The notes: generated by a model from the sequence alone, not told the origin. Counted from the stretch's first letter, positions 7,815 to 20,339 are shown. The stretch is DNA of 64,000 nucleotides from Metallyticus violacea (GCA_030762175.1 CM060835.1:86300001-86364000); one strand, 5' to 3'. A program made the numbers and translations.

Positions 7815-8100
7815 AAATGAACTCGATCAGAAACCAGTGCGCATCTTTGCTCATTCGCCAGGACTATTCAAAACTTGTCTTAATCAATATTTCCACGATG
7901 TTCTGAAAGGTGAATGTTCTGTTATAAATGGTATGATTCCTTTCGAAATAGCTTGTTTTAAATATGCTCCAGTCTCTTCAGTGCAAATAAAACGTTATTT
8001 TTCCATGCTGAAAAATGTTCTCTCTGACAAGTGGCTGACATTGATAGTTGATATCTTGGGGAAAAAATAACATTTTGTTGTTACTTGCAACGAAGAAAAG
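7815..8100 (+). pseudogene. hAT-type transposase C-terminal remnant
   Basis: The open frame 7837-8070 and its surroundings read FKYAPVSSVQIKRYFSMLKN followed by a further conserved-looking run and a trailing VVTCNEE. This matches the hAT dimerisation signature (YAP.TS..VERSFS.yK..LSD.R..). The family uses this C-terminal domain for transposase dimerisation. The catalytic part upstream is not recognisable, and the expected VERSFS is degraded to IKRYFS. It is a truncated relic. Confidence 0.6.
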
Positions 8101-8329
8101 TAAGTTTAAGTACTTTAAATATGTGCTAAATAAATTATTAACAATCTTAAATACCTATTTTTATTAATAATGAGTGATATGGCGGTGCTGGTGACAGGAA
8201 GTCCGCAGTAAACATAGTACGGTTTATCACATAATGTATTTCTAACACATATAACATAAACACCTAAAAAGAAAAGTAAATTATTCACATATATTAAGCA
8301 AGGAGATGCTAGAAGTGTATTCCTTTGTT

Positions 8330-8560
8330 GTTTAAGCATTTCTGACACCTGCTTAGGAAATTGCTCATTACTCTCTGAGTTCCCTCTGTGAAATGGCAGC
8401 AATTTCTTGACGAATGTTAGCTTTAAGTTTATCTAAAGTGTGTGAATTTGTTTTGTACAAACCGCAGAAGGTTAAATTGGGGGAATCAGGAAATTCCTCT
8501 TGAAATAATCTCCTTACAGCACGCGCTGATTCTGTACGCAGTATGATTCATATATGAATA
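8330..8560 (-). pseudogene. Tc1/IS630-like transposase C-terminal remnant
   Basis: On the minus strand the reading frame gives RRLFQEEFPDSPNLTFCGLY followed by LKANIRQEIAAIS..LRE and MSNFLSRCQKC. This resembles the tail of IS630/Tc1-type transposases (a helix LK..I..EI..I....L....NF..R...C). The catalytic region is missing and stops interrupt the frame. Confidence 0.4.
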
Positions 8561-8779
8561 CTCTTTGGGAAATAGAATACATGCATTGCCTCATTTCACT
8601 TTATACACTTTTACTCAATACACAGTATCGCATCGCCTAACAAACACTTGCTACTTCCGCAAGATTTCAACTAGCACTGAAACTTCTCACAGGAGGGAAA
8701 TATACTCCCCGTCTCCGCCGACAGCGCTGCCGCAGGTCCCGCGGTTGGGTCATGCATTGCTCACCCAGTATTACTGCCT

Positions 8780-8995
8780 ATGTTCAGCATTTTAAGTGCC
8801 TGTTTTTGCCTTAAATTCCGAGTTCTGGTCGTATCGTCCAGTATGGTTGTTACTGATCATGCTGACGCTATTTCCAGAAGAAGCTCTGACCATAGAACTG
8901 AATGTCGGTATTGGATATGCACATACCATTGTCACCAAGGTTTTCAAGTATCGTGGGTGGCTAGGATACTAAAGAGAAAAAGATGACTTGAAGCG
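8780..8995 (+). pseudogene. mariner-like N-terminal (HTH) remnant
   Basis: The translation around 8860-8970 gives LTIELNVGIGYAHTIVTKVF followed by KYRGWLGY. It parallels the second helix-turn-helix of mariner transposases (..LGIS.G.AH.IV...L.YRKV.ARWVP). The match is short and broken, so confidence is low. Confidence 0.35.
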
Positions 8996-11103
8996 CGAAT
9001 AGTGCACTGCTGGTGGAGCTGAAGCCAGCAATACTCAGCTCATCAACAAGTTTTTGTTTTAAAGCGTTTTTCTCCTTCACAGTCGTTGAGACACTCGAAG
9101 GGTGAAGTTTCAGATCCTTCCTACAATCCTGTATTTGCTTCTTCAGTCTATTATCGCATATTTGTACCTTTGTAAGATGCTATAGAAAGAGAAAAGTTTG
9201 GAAATGAGATGCAATGAAAGAAGCACAGCATTTATGGTCACAGGCAAACTAAAATTTACTTTCAGATGGAAAGAAGTTGGTGCAACAACGCTAGAAGTTT
9301 ATTGAAAGGATGAATGTTTGTAAACAATATAGCAGGTAAAAATACCGCTAATTAGATGGAAATTCCGGCGGCTTATGACCGAGATCCCCCAAGCGGCATC
9401 CTCGGAGCCATTCAGTTGCGAACGGTACAATGCAATAGTGCAGAGCAATGGAGAGATGTTCACTGCATCTTCGTACGCACACCCCAGGAACAGAAAGACA
9501 GACATTTTGGCGTAAACTTCCTGGCAACCCAATTCCAACACGAAAAATATTACAAAAGTACAAATGTTTAATGAAAAAGATTCCTTTACTGAACGGGCAA
9601 AAAATCTAAGTCGAAGAAAGCTTGGTGAATTAAGAGCTTCCATTAAGCCCTCCTCTATTTCCAGATTTTGCGGTTCGTGATTTTGATCTTTGGGGGACAT
9701 TGAAAAACAAAAATATTCACTTAAAAAACGAACATTCCAAAGGAACGGTGAGGGGGAAGTGACGCTTGTCAGTGACAATTTCCTAAGGAGATGTGGAGTG
9801 TGTCAGTGAAAGTCGGCAATAATTCCTGTAATGTTAGTGAGTACCTAATTCTCTTAATTAATATTTTGCACCTTACTTTTAAAATTCTGAAGCGTTTGAA
9901 CGCCGCGAGTCTGGACAAGAAAACGCAGGTGATAAAGAGAGGCCTGACCGCCAACCGCTCAACTATGTGTCGGGACTTTTAACTGCTCTCACTGTAAAAA
10001 TGACATAGCTATAATTTGTTTCTGTAATAGAATTAAACCCATACCTACAAATAATAAATGTTATGTCTTATGACCAACTTATAGTGGAAGAAAAGTGTAT
10101 CTAAATAATGTTTATATTAATGTCAACGGTTTCAGGTGGGGTTGTCGTAAGGAAGTAGCGCGGAATAACAAAGCATTCTTTTGTTTGTATCAATATGCTC
10201 TCATATTAGATAACAGCATATAAAAAAGAGGTTCCCAGTACGCTGGTTTGCGCTCTTTGCAAACTAGGGGTTTCCTTGTTGGTTTTAGTAATGTCTAAGA
10301 CCGCACAGTATGTAACAGATAGCACAGAAGAAAATAAGATTTCACCTTGTAAGTGGATTGTTCATCTTCTCTTGATTGTTCCCGGCGTGTATGTGCGCTT
10401 TACTTTATATTGAAAGCTTTCTGGTGGATGAGAAATGATCACATCTTAACCTCCCCTACACCCTCCCCCTCGTGCTTGCCATGGAGTATCGATCAGTCCC
10501 GGTGGGCAGTTCTCTTCCCCCCCTGCCCTCATTATGAGGGGTTTTTGCGCGCGTGCGAATTTGCTGTTTTCAATGTTCTGCTTCGGTTAATAAAAAGGAT
10601 GCTGGCTGGCGAAGGAAGCCTCGTCATCATAAAAACACAACCTCGGTGGAATCTTCCTCTTCGCAAAGGAATGCTGTCACCAAACCACTGACTGAGCAAT
10701 TAAAAGCAGTTGACATGTTTCCTGAAAGTTTCCCACTTTCCCTTCAGTTATCTCCTGTAACTAAATGAATCAAGCATACAGAACTAAAAAGCCCCGTGTA
10801 GGAATGTGGTGGTCTAAGGTAACGACAAAGCTCTGTATGCACATATCCGGTATATTTATCTTGATACAGATTTGGCTAAATCAGGTCTTAAAGTAAGCGA
10901 GCTTAATGTTCTATAATATCGTAGCAGGAACGCTATTTGGAGATAACATCATTGCTCTCATTTTTTAGGGTTTTTCATTTCGCTGAAATATTTACAGCGT
11001 GCCGATCGTTTAATCTAGAAGACTTTTCAAAAATATACGTTACTATTAGTTAGTGGTCTATGCTAAGCAAAATAATATTCAGTCTGACATGGTTGCCGAT
11101 AAT
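8996..11103. other. Intergenic; one minus-strand open segment
   Basis: No gene is secure. A stop-free minus-strand stretch, about 8985-9187, preceded by an acceptor-like TCTATAG, encodes a charged helical segment (RLKKQIQDCRKDLKL and following). It could be an exon or a transposase coil. The minus-strand frame 9299-9778 opens only at TTG and shows no domain. The rest, including 9800-11100, shows nothing recognisable. Confidence 0.35.
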
Positions 11104-11372
11104 TCTGGTGGTCTAGTTGTAACCAAACTTACCTCGTAGACCCAAAATCGCGGGTTCGATCCCGGCCAGGGTCGATGGATATTTTTCGGGTGCAAAAATC
11201 CTTAAGTATGGAAATTAAAGCCGTGGGTACTGTCTTAGATTTGCGGCACATAAAAAAACCTCAAACCGAAAGAAGAGGTCTCCGAGTAAAATTTATCGGA
11301 CGTTTCACGCTCTTAATTGAATGGGTCACTGATGACCTGAGATGTTAAAGAGCGCCCGTGAATAAATAAGAT
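11104..11372 (+). mobile_element. SINE family B, plus orientation
   Basis: The head TCTGGTGGTCTAGTTGTAACC carries box A TGGTCTAGTTG. Box B GGTTCGATCCC lies at about 11153. The body ends in the family-B signature (GGGTCACTGATGACCTGAGA, TGTTAAAGAGCGCCCGTG, AATAAATAA). Minus-strand copies of the same family lie at 13121, 17131/17311, 23861 and 36222. A clear target-site duplication was not found for this copy. Confidence 0.85.
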
Positions 11373-11410
11373 AAACATAGATAACTAATAAATCCGGCAT
11401 TTACCTTGAC

Positions 11411-11600
11411 AGCCTCCGTGGTCTAGTGTACAGTTTGCGACTACTAATCCGGAGGTTCTGGGTTCGAACCCCAACCAGATCAAGCTATCTGTTTATTTTT
11501 ATTTATTTTTTTTTAACTCTGGGAAGGTGAATGCCACAGATAGCTTTAAGGTGCCAGGAACTTCGATTTCATTTACGCCATCATTAATTCATTTCATTCA
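11411..11600 (+). mobile_element. SINE family C, tRNA-derived
   Basis: A head with box A-like TGGTCTAGTGT (11420) and box B GGTTCGAACCC (11461) is followed by a body different from families A and B (GGTGAATGCCACAGATAG..AAGGTGCCAGGAACTTCG) and an ATTCATTTCATTCAT tail. Only one copy is in the window. The right boundary is approximate. Confidence 0.65.
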
Positions 11601-12289
11601 TCGCTATATAACTCATTTCACAATCTACAGACGTCGCGAGAAGACCAACGCAGGCATAGCGAAATAAATAAAACATTCTTTTTATATTTACCGTCATATT
11701 TTTAATATAGTGTTAGGTTACAAACATAAAAGACAGAATTTATTGTAAGACAAAGTATAGACATTTCATTATGAATTTTTATAGTAAAACTCAAGAATGC
11801 TTTATTAACAAAGTACAAATAGTGAAAATAAATCATAAACCAATTGTTAACTTATCATGCTACCACGGATTTCATTATGAATGTGTAAGTATATTCAACG
11901 CTCTCATAAACAATCTCAGATAATATTACATTGTGATAAACAAAAATACAATTTTTTTTCTAACAGAATACGTTTATGAATAATAAAGCCTGTTGATGAA
12001 ACTCTATAGAGAATTTATAAACGAATAATGATTTTTAACATAATATTAACTTTGCTTTGTAAAATGTATTTTATATACATGCTTGACACAGAGTATCTGA
12101 ATGATGTAGTTTTAACATTAACAAGTTTCAATATCTGCACTATTAACAGCACAGAATGGTCGAAGGGAAATTCAGACAAGATGATTTGTAGTAGTATCTC
12201 TGCTTCTTTGCTTGAAGTGGCCAACATTCTCAATTCTTTTACTGTAAACCCCATTCTTGACAGTGCTATAAGAGGAACTTCAGGAACTT
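11601..12289. other. AT-rich intergenic, no gene seen
   Basis: Overlapping short frames on both strands near 12015-12324 have no recognisable domain. Confidence 0.45.
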
Positions 12290-12750
12290 ATAAAGATCAC
12301 GATTTCTTGTGGGCGATGGAATAGGTCCATTTCTGCCAATCCACTGGTCTTGAATTCGACGATTCACCTCTTGTTACAAGTGGAGCGGCACTCAATCTTG
12401 TTGAAAGATAATCTGCAACTCAGTGTCGTTCATTTCCATTTGTTCGAAAGAGAAATCTCTGTAGCATGTCCATGTGCGCAATTGAGCTGAGGTAGGTTTC
12501 AAGGAAAATAGAATAAGACAAAAATGTCTTGTGAATTAAGCCCCCCCCCCCAAAGATGTTCGTGCATCATAAGTGGGTTTTCGGAGCTCCAAAGTTGGTA
12601 ATTGTGCCAATTTACACAACTGTGGAAGTAGCCTCACTCGAGAAGAAGGTATTTTGTAGAAATCCTGGTCCGAAAAAGAGAATCAACTCTACGCGGATTG
12701 TCCTGTGGTTTGATCGCATGCAAAGCTCAATTTTATAAGGATTAACTTCA
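12290..12750 (-). pseudogene. IS630-like transposase remnant
   Basis: On the minus strand, 12480 to 12300 encodes FQQD followed by a decayed stretch and QWIGRNGPIPSP. This matches FQQDGAPPH..(R)WIGR.GPI.WPPRSPDL of IS630-like transposases. Farther upstream on the same strand (12720-12560) the frame includes EATS and VNWHNYQLWSSENP, matching the DEA(T/S)F..GxVN..N.R.W...NP block. Stops and frameshifts are frequent and there is no intact frame. It is a relic of a lineage related to that at 55813. Confidence 0.6.
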
Positions 12751-13109
12751 ATCTCTTCTGCACAAGCCATGCACAATTATAGACTATGGCATGCAGTAAA
12801 TTTCCGAGGACTCTTAACACAGGACTGCCCGATTCTTTCAATTATTTTTTTGTGTTCTAGGCCTTCCTACACTTTTTCCTAGAATTATTTGTATCGTTGT
12901 TTGATATTATTAGTATTTTCATGTCGTGGATCTTCGTACTCTCGTCTGATTCGACGTTGCACCAGCATCACCGACAGCCATGAGACAAACACAGCTTGTC
13001 CTTGTATGATGAATATCTTAAAGAACACACAGAACACTACCATCCTGACTATTGGTAAGCTGGTTGATTTCCGTACAAAACTTTTTTTTATTTTTCAATG
13101 TAATCATTT

Positions 13110-13426
13110 CGGCATATAAAGGATTTTTTGATTGATTTATTTATGGACGCTCTTTAACATCTCAGGTCATCAGCGTCCCATTCAACTCAGGGCGTGAAAC
13201 GGCCGACAAATTTTGCTCAGAGGCCTCTCTTTAGGCTTGAGGTTCTTTTTCGTGCCGTAAATGTACGACACGGGACCTACGGCTTTAATTCCCTTCCGAA
13301 GGAAGCCATACTTAGGATTTTCACGCCCAAAAAATCCATTTGTCCTCGCCGGGCTAGAACCCGCGATCTTGGGTTTAGGAGGCAAGTATGGCAACCACTA
13401 CACCATCAGGACTGACGGCATATAAA
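13110..13426 (-). mobile_element. SINE family B, minus orientation, 11-bp TSD
   Basis: In minus orientation the copy has a tRNA-like head with box B complement GGGCTAGAACCC and a body ending GACCTGAGATGTTAAAGAGC. The target-site duplication CGGCATATAAA is at 13110-13120 and 13416-13426. Open frames 13182-13394 and 13194-13415 are SINE sequence. Confidence 0.92.
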
Positions 13427-16270
13427 AAGTATATATTTAGCAACAATGACTTTATTATTAAGTAAAAAATTGCAGAAAATAAAAACATACCACTCTATTT
13501 GTTTGAGTTACAGAATTAATTGAAAGCACATTCAACCCATGAGGCGGAAGTTGCGTGCGACAATGACAGATGTCCACTGCTAATGAAGCTAATGTAGCGT
13601 TGCCAGCCGCGACACCTAGTCGTAGTTACATTCTGATGTTGATGTAAATCTTGTTTCCGCCCTGGGACGAAACTACTCCAGGACCCGAATTTGCTGTTTT
13701 TGAGAATGTTCTCTCAAGCGAGGAGGATTGGAATGGAATTCATGCAGATTATTAATTAGACGGAGAATTCTTGACGAATTTATTTTGTCAATGCGTTTTG
13801 TTACGTCTCACGGTGCTTCCGCCTAGATGACGAAACTTACCTAGATCGAACGTTGACTGCCTCGAAGACGAAAGATCGCTAGCTCTCCCACGATTACTGA
13901 GCTAACGAACTAATTAATTGATTAAGTTAGCTGAAGGCTGATAGTGGCCGCGTGAGCCTGTATTCTGCGTATGTGAAGGCCGTAGAGAATTCGCCTGAGA
14001 CTGCATACCGCCGTCAAGCAAAGTTGATTGTTAATCCGAGTTTGACCTGCATGCGCGAGTCACCAGTGACAACGGTACTGCACTGACCGCTGAATGACCT
14101 TCCTCGAACGATATTCCTCCTTTTATATTAATTTCAAATCATAGTGGCTTGGCTTCTTGAAGGCACACAGGGGCCACAAGAACCAATTCACGATGCTGAG
14201 CTCTCAAGATTCGCGTTCACTATTGGTGAGTTTCAGCTCATCTTTCGGCGCTGTATTATAATTCACAATACCAAAAATATTGTTATTGTTCGTCTTTGAA
14301 TTGAATATCCAAACAATAGGCAAAGTTATTGCCTTGCTAACAGATCCTTTAGGAATGTGTAACGGGCCGGCAAGTCGTGAACACAATAGTCCTTTATCAT
14401 CGGCAGACGGCATCAGCGTTCATTGTTTCCTTTTTCAATGGTAAGGTTAGTGGCTCCAGGCCTGGCAGGTGCACCTAGATGCATTATTACAATTTTTTTT
14501 CGTTATACATACAAAGCTAGCTTGCAGCATTATCTTACACAGAATTTTAGACAATTAATTATTTCTTACTCAGATGATGTGCGTTATTAAAGATTAGACC
14601 CTCAATGTCATTTTCATAACGTACATACAATATTAAAGATCACATATTCATTAAGATTTACATAATGTTGCACATTTATGTACTGAAGGGGCGGGTTGCA
14701 TCCATTACACACAATACATATTCAGAGTAACCTCATAAAATCCCACCATTCATTCTCGGATACCTTGTATTTTTATAATGGATATCATTTGAATTTTATT
14801 ATCATGTAGCAGTGTTCATACTGAATTTTTATTCTTAAAATATGAAAAAGTATATTATGAAGTATAAAATTAATTTTACAGAGTAACTATTGTTGCATGT
14901 ACATTGCATAGTTTGTTGGGAGTTTCTTCAATAGTATTATTGGAGGAAGTCGAACGATGGTCAGTAGTGTCAGAGGGAGTAATTAATATTTTCGAGAGGG
15001 AGTATTTAGGTAATGTATCGTGATCAGTGGTTTACAGGGAAACATGGAAAGAAACTTGGAAACAGGTAGTTGAGAAGCAACAATCAAACAGGATATATGT
15101 GCCTCGTTCGACTGAACCAATCTATAAAACATAGGTGTTGTACAACAGGTATGCAGTAATTGTATCATTAACTTAAAAGTTGTAATAAATTATATGATGT
15201 AGTTTAGTATTCAGCAAGTGTTTGATTTAACAAAATTCCTCTCAGAAACACAGGCAAGCAATTGTGTCATTTTCCTGTTAGATTACGCAGCGCTCTGTCC
15301 TCTTATTAAGATGTCATAGAATGTAATAGTTGTCAGCAAAGAAGTCATGGTCGTTATGCATAAAATTGATAATTATTCCCATTGACTATATAATGTAAAT
15401 TTAACATGTTCTATGATAAAAGTATCTTTGAACATCAACCCATGGAACAAGCTTAAATGTTATGTTAACGTACATAAAAGTTTCTTATTTATGAGCTGTT
15501 ACAGTTTTTAAAACAGTGATAGTCTTCAGTATAATAAAGCTTTATGCATTTCCTAAAAGTACAGTAAACGAATTTCATTGGAATATTTAATTGTTTCAGA
15601 CACATGAAAACCTCTTTGGGTTGCTTACTACACTTGAGAAAGGCAATTATTACAATCCTGTTTTCCTTTACACCCCATTTTGATCCGTTTTCTTGATGGA
15701 ATCGGTACGGATGTACGCCTTTATTATTGTTGCAGAGAGAACACTCCCTCACGGCACAAACCGCTTCCTCGTATTGACAGAGACGTTGAAATAGCCACCA
15801 CCTATGTGTTGCGATAACACAACTTGCATTTCCTTTCCCCTCTTCTCCAGGATTTCTTCATTATGTGACTCGGCTCGCCGTGCATACTTGAGGCTAGCTG
15901 GTGTGGCCGCGCTTAATTTCGTGCGCCAATAAAAAGCTTCTCTTTAATTCGTGTCTGGGAAATTTAAAATCACTATAGCACACTTCAACGGTCTCATAAA
16001 ACAAACACAACCGGCACTTTCCTTGCTTTACTGTCGATGTAGAAAGTGTTACAAAAGTACTTTGAGCATTACACCCAGTGCACAAATTTATAAAGGGACA
16101 CTGGTTTAAAAATGAGTGTTTTACATTAAAAATAGTTAAATATTTCCTACATAGGATAGACGCTTGACGTCACAGTGCCATAGACTGCTACATCTGCAGT
16201 TTCCCCACAGTCAACTGGGGCAAGATGTGAAACAAAGATGTTAAACAGACACGAGTAGCAGAGGTCATTA
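13427..16270. other. Intergenic, no confident gene
   Basis: Two minus-strand frames, 15489-15752 and about 15894-16085, encode CxxC-containing segments (ECSLCNN; GKCRLCLF) and may be chance or exon fragments. The 13540-14200 interval is more GC-balanced but shows no domain. No repeats were recognised. Confidence 0.35.
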
Positions 16271-16497
16271 TGATACATACTTGTAAGCGCGAGTTATGGG
16301 ATTCAATAAGGATCTCCGACTGAGGATTTTTCCAGGTTTTCTCCAGTCCTCATAAAAATGACAAAAGCCTGGGAGGTACCCAAAATTTAGAATTGGAACG
16401 CTTTCTTCCTTAAAAAGAATTCTTCCTGGATTTATCATTTCCTCTTATATATCAGTAATGTCCACTGCCTATGGTGACTCAGTAAAAACGGGTGCTA
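16271..16497 (+). mobile_element. SINE family A, degenerate, 5'-truncated
   Basis: A degraded tRNA head (CTTGTAAGCGCGAGTTATGG) is followed by the family-A body, with TTTTTCCAGGTTTTC, CTCATAAAAATGACAAA, GGAGGTACCC, and the AGTAATGTCCACTGCC end. No target-site duplication is seen. Confidence 0.8.
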
Positions 16498-17130
16498 TAT
16501 GCTACTCAAAGTATGTTGAATGCAGAAGTTTGTAAACTTAATTATTTTAATAAATATGAATTTAAAACACAATATGTTCTTGTAGATTTTATGGATGTTT
16601 CAACACTTCCAATAGTGATAAAAAGTGGAATATTTTTAACTTCCCCAATTTTCCACAATAGCTGGGTTTTATAAACGGTAACATATACTCGCATTCAAGT
16701 CTCTCACTGGCCATCATTTCCACGCACAGATATAATGAAAATATGGTCCTTTCAAATATTAAATTCAAACACTCAGAACTATTTAGGGAGCAGTGCTGTC
16801 TGAACTAATGGGCCATCAGACGATAAAAGGAGGCTGCTACTTCTTTAGCGAGAATATATAAGCAGAACTAATGCAAATGGCTGCCCTAGCGACGAACTAG
16901 AAAATGAAGATTTTGGAACAACTGAATTAACGAAGGAAAGTATACAGTGTGAGCTAAGAATTGTAACGTACAGAAAAGCAATCTACACATCGGGTGCGAG
17001 GTAGCGAAATGCTAACACAACGAAAGGCTTACAATGCACACCATTTGATTTTAAATGCGTATACGCAAAAATCTGTAACTGCTCCTCTTGATGCCAGTTC
17101 ATGTAATAAAAGTACTTATGAATTTATCTT

Positions 17131-17197
17131 TCGATTGATTGGTTTATTTACGGACGCTCTTTAACAGCTCAGGTCATAAGCGTCCTTAAGTCCTGAT
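17131..17197 (-). mobile_element. SINE family B fragment
   Basis: Only the family-B tail region is present (GGTTTATTTACGGACGCTCT, TTAACAGCTCAGGTCATAAGCG). It lies about 120 bases before a longer copy in the same orientation. Confidence 0.75.
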
Positions 17198-17272
17198 ATA
17201 AAGTTCCTAGTTATCATCTTCGATGTTGACTGGCAAAAGGAACAAACAAGAAAGAATTCACTGAGAAATATC

Positions 17273-17276
<4 letters not shown>

Positions 17277-17306
<30 letters not shown>
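17277..17306. repeat. (ATT)n microsatellite
   Basis: About ten units between two family-B SINE pieces. Confidence 0.9.
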
Positions 17307-17309
<3 letters not shown>

Positions 17310-17310
17310 T

Positions 17311-17543
17311 TTTTATTTTTTATTTACGTAAGGATGCTCTTTAACATCTCTGGTCATCAGCGTCTCATTCAATTCACAAGTAAAACGGCCGATAAATGTT
17401 ACTCAGATACCTCTTCTTTTAGGCTTGAGGTTCATTTACGTACCGTAAATCTAAGACTTGGGACCCACGATTTTACTTCCCTCCGTCCATCGACCTTGGG
17501 TCCACGAGGCAAGTATGGTTACCACTAGATCACCAGGACTAGC
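17311..17543 (-). mobile_element. SINE family B, internally deleted
   Basis: The family-B body is recognisable from ATTTACGTAAGGATGCTC to ACCACTAGATCACCAGGAC. A deletion near 17480 removes part of the region around box B. Confidence 0.8.
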
Positions 17544-18121
17544 TCTGACGAAGATGTCGCATGCATCACAAGTATCCAAAATTTAAAGTTTTAAGTCCCA
17601 GATATTATTAGTCTTATCAATTTGTTCTTATCTTTATAATTAACCGTCTATTGTTTTCAGTATTACGTCCAAAATGTGTCTCTTCCATTCTGTAGATTAA
17701 TTCATGAAGAGATGAGTTATTTGAGGTTAGTGCATTACACATCTAATAAAAAGTCACTCATTTAAACTCAATTTTCTATGGTAGAGCAATAAACCATTGC
17801 AATTTCAAATGCTTATGTAACAATGGTTTCATAGAACACATAGAGCCAGTTATATAAAAGTTAGTTTAGTACATGAAATTGGTTATCAGTTATAGTTACT
17901 TGGACATTTTTGTTGTATAGCCATTAACCTAAAATTATTTCTTCTTAATCTTAAAATAAATCTAACTCATTAAATTTCACAAGTTAAAACACTAACTAGC
18001 GTTACAAATTGTTAAAAAGAGCATTTCTGAGAGTACAAAAGCATAATAACTTCATTTAGAAATAAATCGACAAGTTCGGTTATTTTATTTTTATTTAGCC
18101 AACCTTCTTTAATATTTTATC
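17544..18121. other. AT-rich intergenic, no gene seen
   Basis: No frame or repeat recognised. Confidence 0.5.
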
Positions 18122-18251
18122 TTTCATTTCGGCGTAATAAGGAGATAGCTTTGCGTTCATTTCAGGATATACAAGGAGACAGTACTGCACAATACCACGA
18201 AACTACCTGGGCTATAAAGCAAATCTATCTCGTTATTACGCCGAAATGAAA
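18122..18251. mobile_element. Small inverted-repeat element (possible MITE)
   Basis: TTTCATTTCGGCGTAATAA plus GGAGATAG at 18122-18148 is inverted as CTATCTCGTTATTACGCCGAAATGAAA at 18225-18251. The 27-bp arms differ at about one base, and the whole unit is about 130 bp with a 76-bp unrelated centre. A non-autonomous transposon or a hairpin-forming transcript are both possible. No flanking duplication was established. Confidence 0.6.
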
Positions 18252-19590
18252 CGTGAAACACTAAAGAAACGTAGTCTAGATAAAGATAAAACAAACGGAC
18301 CTACCATTTTATTCATAAATGAAGTTGTTACTGTGCTTCTGTGCTCTTTATACTATTTTGCTGTAGCACACGAGTCTTCAATCTCTCTAATCATGGTTTG
18401 TATTGTAATTATTTATTTTCCCATTTATTAGGATAACCCAACAAAATGGTAGTGGATATTGCCAGGGGAGTCACATAATGCAACTTAACGTTCGGTCTGA
18501 ACCCACAATGTCCTGCACTTAGCTAGATTTGAATCATGCAAAACTTCTAGCGGTTACCCCCTTCCAGTAGGAGATTACCCGTGAAACTTCTAGAGGATTC
18601 TAGAAAGTCTTTAGATGTACATTTATAAATTCAATACCAATTGTATAGAATCGGCCGGAAATCGGCACTGTTTAAATACGGCAGGACGGCTCATTAGAAG
18701 GAAAAGCAGATTGTTATTGCCTGACGAATCCACGATCATTTGGGTGTCACCCCTGCACAGCCTGCTCAGCTTATCGCACTATCCCGAACGTAAGCTTACA
18801 GTCCGAATGGACTGGTCTGCCATTGTATTGGAATAGACCATTAACAGAATTGTCAATGTGTTTTTGTGAATAATTCATTAAGACAATGTCCCGCAATTAA
18901 GATTCCATTATTGGTCTCTCCAAATAATCAATACACAACTGTGCCACCACTCTTACTCTCTTCCCACTTCTAAGTGTCTGGAGAGGTAGAGCGAGATATA
19001 ATCTCTCTGACTATCCAGACATTTTCATTCAGTCTACGACAATGCGGGCCACAGTAGCCAGCGAAAACCTTTTGTTTTTAAATTACAATTAAACCAATGG
19101 TCACGTCAAAATAACCCGATAATGGGCAATTTTAACAAACCTTTATTAAACACTCGTGAATTCTAATATTTCACATGCTGTATTTTTCTACAATTTCGTT
19201 GCTTGCGCCGCGAGGATGTTCTATTGAAAAAATGTGCGAACTACTGAAATAATTTTCAGTGCTGTTCATTATTGTTATTGTTGAAATATTTTCAGTACTG
19301 TTCATTATTATTATTGTTGTTTTTGTAGTTGTTATTGTTGTTATTGTTTTTTGCAAAGGCAAAAAAAAAAAGTACATTTTATCATTGGTAAAAACTTGAT
19401 AAAGAAGTTTATAGTATCTCTTTTTCGTCTAGAAGTAATTGATTAATTGTGGGAGTGAAACCTGCCGTAAAATTCCTAATGAAAGAAACTGTGAGCATTG
19501 GGTTATCACGACTGCATTTGTGGTAGGCTATGTCGGAATGTTCGCGGTTCTGTCGTTTCCCCGGTTTCATACCACCATCCCTCCTATCTC
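18252..19590. other. Intergenic, no gene; short hairpin at 18976-19020
   Basis: GTCTGGA (18976) pairs with TCCAGAC (19014), enclosing AGAGCGAGAT and ATCTCTCT, which also largely pair. Otherwise nothing is recognised. The minus-strand frame 19171-19377 is ATT/GTT low-complexity sequence. Confidence 0.4.
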
Positions 19591-19599
19591 ATTTACATC

Positions 19600-20330
19600 T
19601 CATTTAAATAAAAAATGCTATTTTCTACATAGTCATCCATGTTTTACACTGTTGCGTGCAATTCTTTATTCCATGAGTAAAAAAGGAATGCCTGCAGCCA
19701 GGAATGGAGCACTTCTTTAACCTCATCATTACTCCCAGATCTTTCAATGTCCTTCAGAGAAACAAACACAATATAATATTAGGGAACAAGTTCAAAAATG
19801 TATGGGGGATGCTGTAAAATTTGAAATCTCAATCTCCGGACTCAAGAGTTGCAGCGGCTTTGTAACGGCGTTTGTTATCATGAAGCAGAAAAATGTCTGT
19901 AAACAAAAGTGTTTTGCAATGACTCCGTATTGTTGTCCTCAGTATCTCTTCCAACATTACACTGTAACGGGCAGTATTCACAATTTGACTCTTTTCTTAA
20001 AGGAGCTTCACATTTGGTTCTTTCACATTCCAGAAGAAGACCAACAGAATGTTATCGATGAGAGTGGAAACTTAAACTTCTTCTTGACTGGAGAAGATGT
20101 GGTTTTGGACTTATATTGAACCACCGACAATGTGGATCAGAAAGTGTGAAAGTCCGCACATGAATCATCAATCAGCAGCCTATACACACAACTTCGATAC
20201 TTTAGAATCACCACGACAACGATATGTGCGGAGTCGAGGCTGATGTCCAATTCCCTGAGCAGGATTTCTGACTGAAATGCGCCTGTTTTCATGAATAATG
20301 GTATTAGCTTGATCCCGCTATTATCATCGA
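19600..20330 (-). pseudogene. mariner-type (SETMAR-like) transposase remnant
   Basis: Read on the minus strand, pieces appear in transposase order. First an N-terminal helix-turn-helix-like segment (about 20300-20180), then SPVKKKFK (20080), then ARYSVMLEEILRTTIRSHC and LLHDN..AAATLES (19980-19850, second catalytic Asp), then LKEVLHSWLQ and NMDDYVEN at the end (19720-19620). This order matches mariner proteins with INAERYSAMLQ..LLHDNARPHTA..WL..GDYVE. The coding is broken by several stops. The lineage differs from the 22619 mariner. Confidence 0.65.
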
Positions 20331-20339
20331 AAACGTACT

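Noticed and set aside
9299..9778. Minus-strand frame of 159 aa
   Set aside because: It starts at TTG, has no recognised motif, mixed composition and no supporting signals; chance cannot be excluded.
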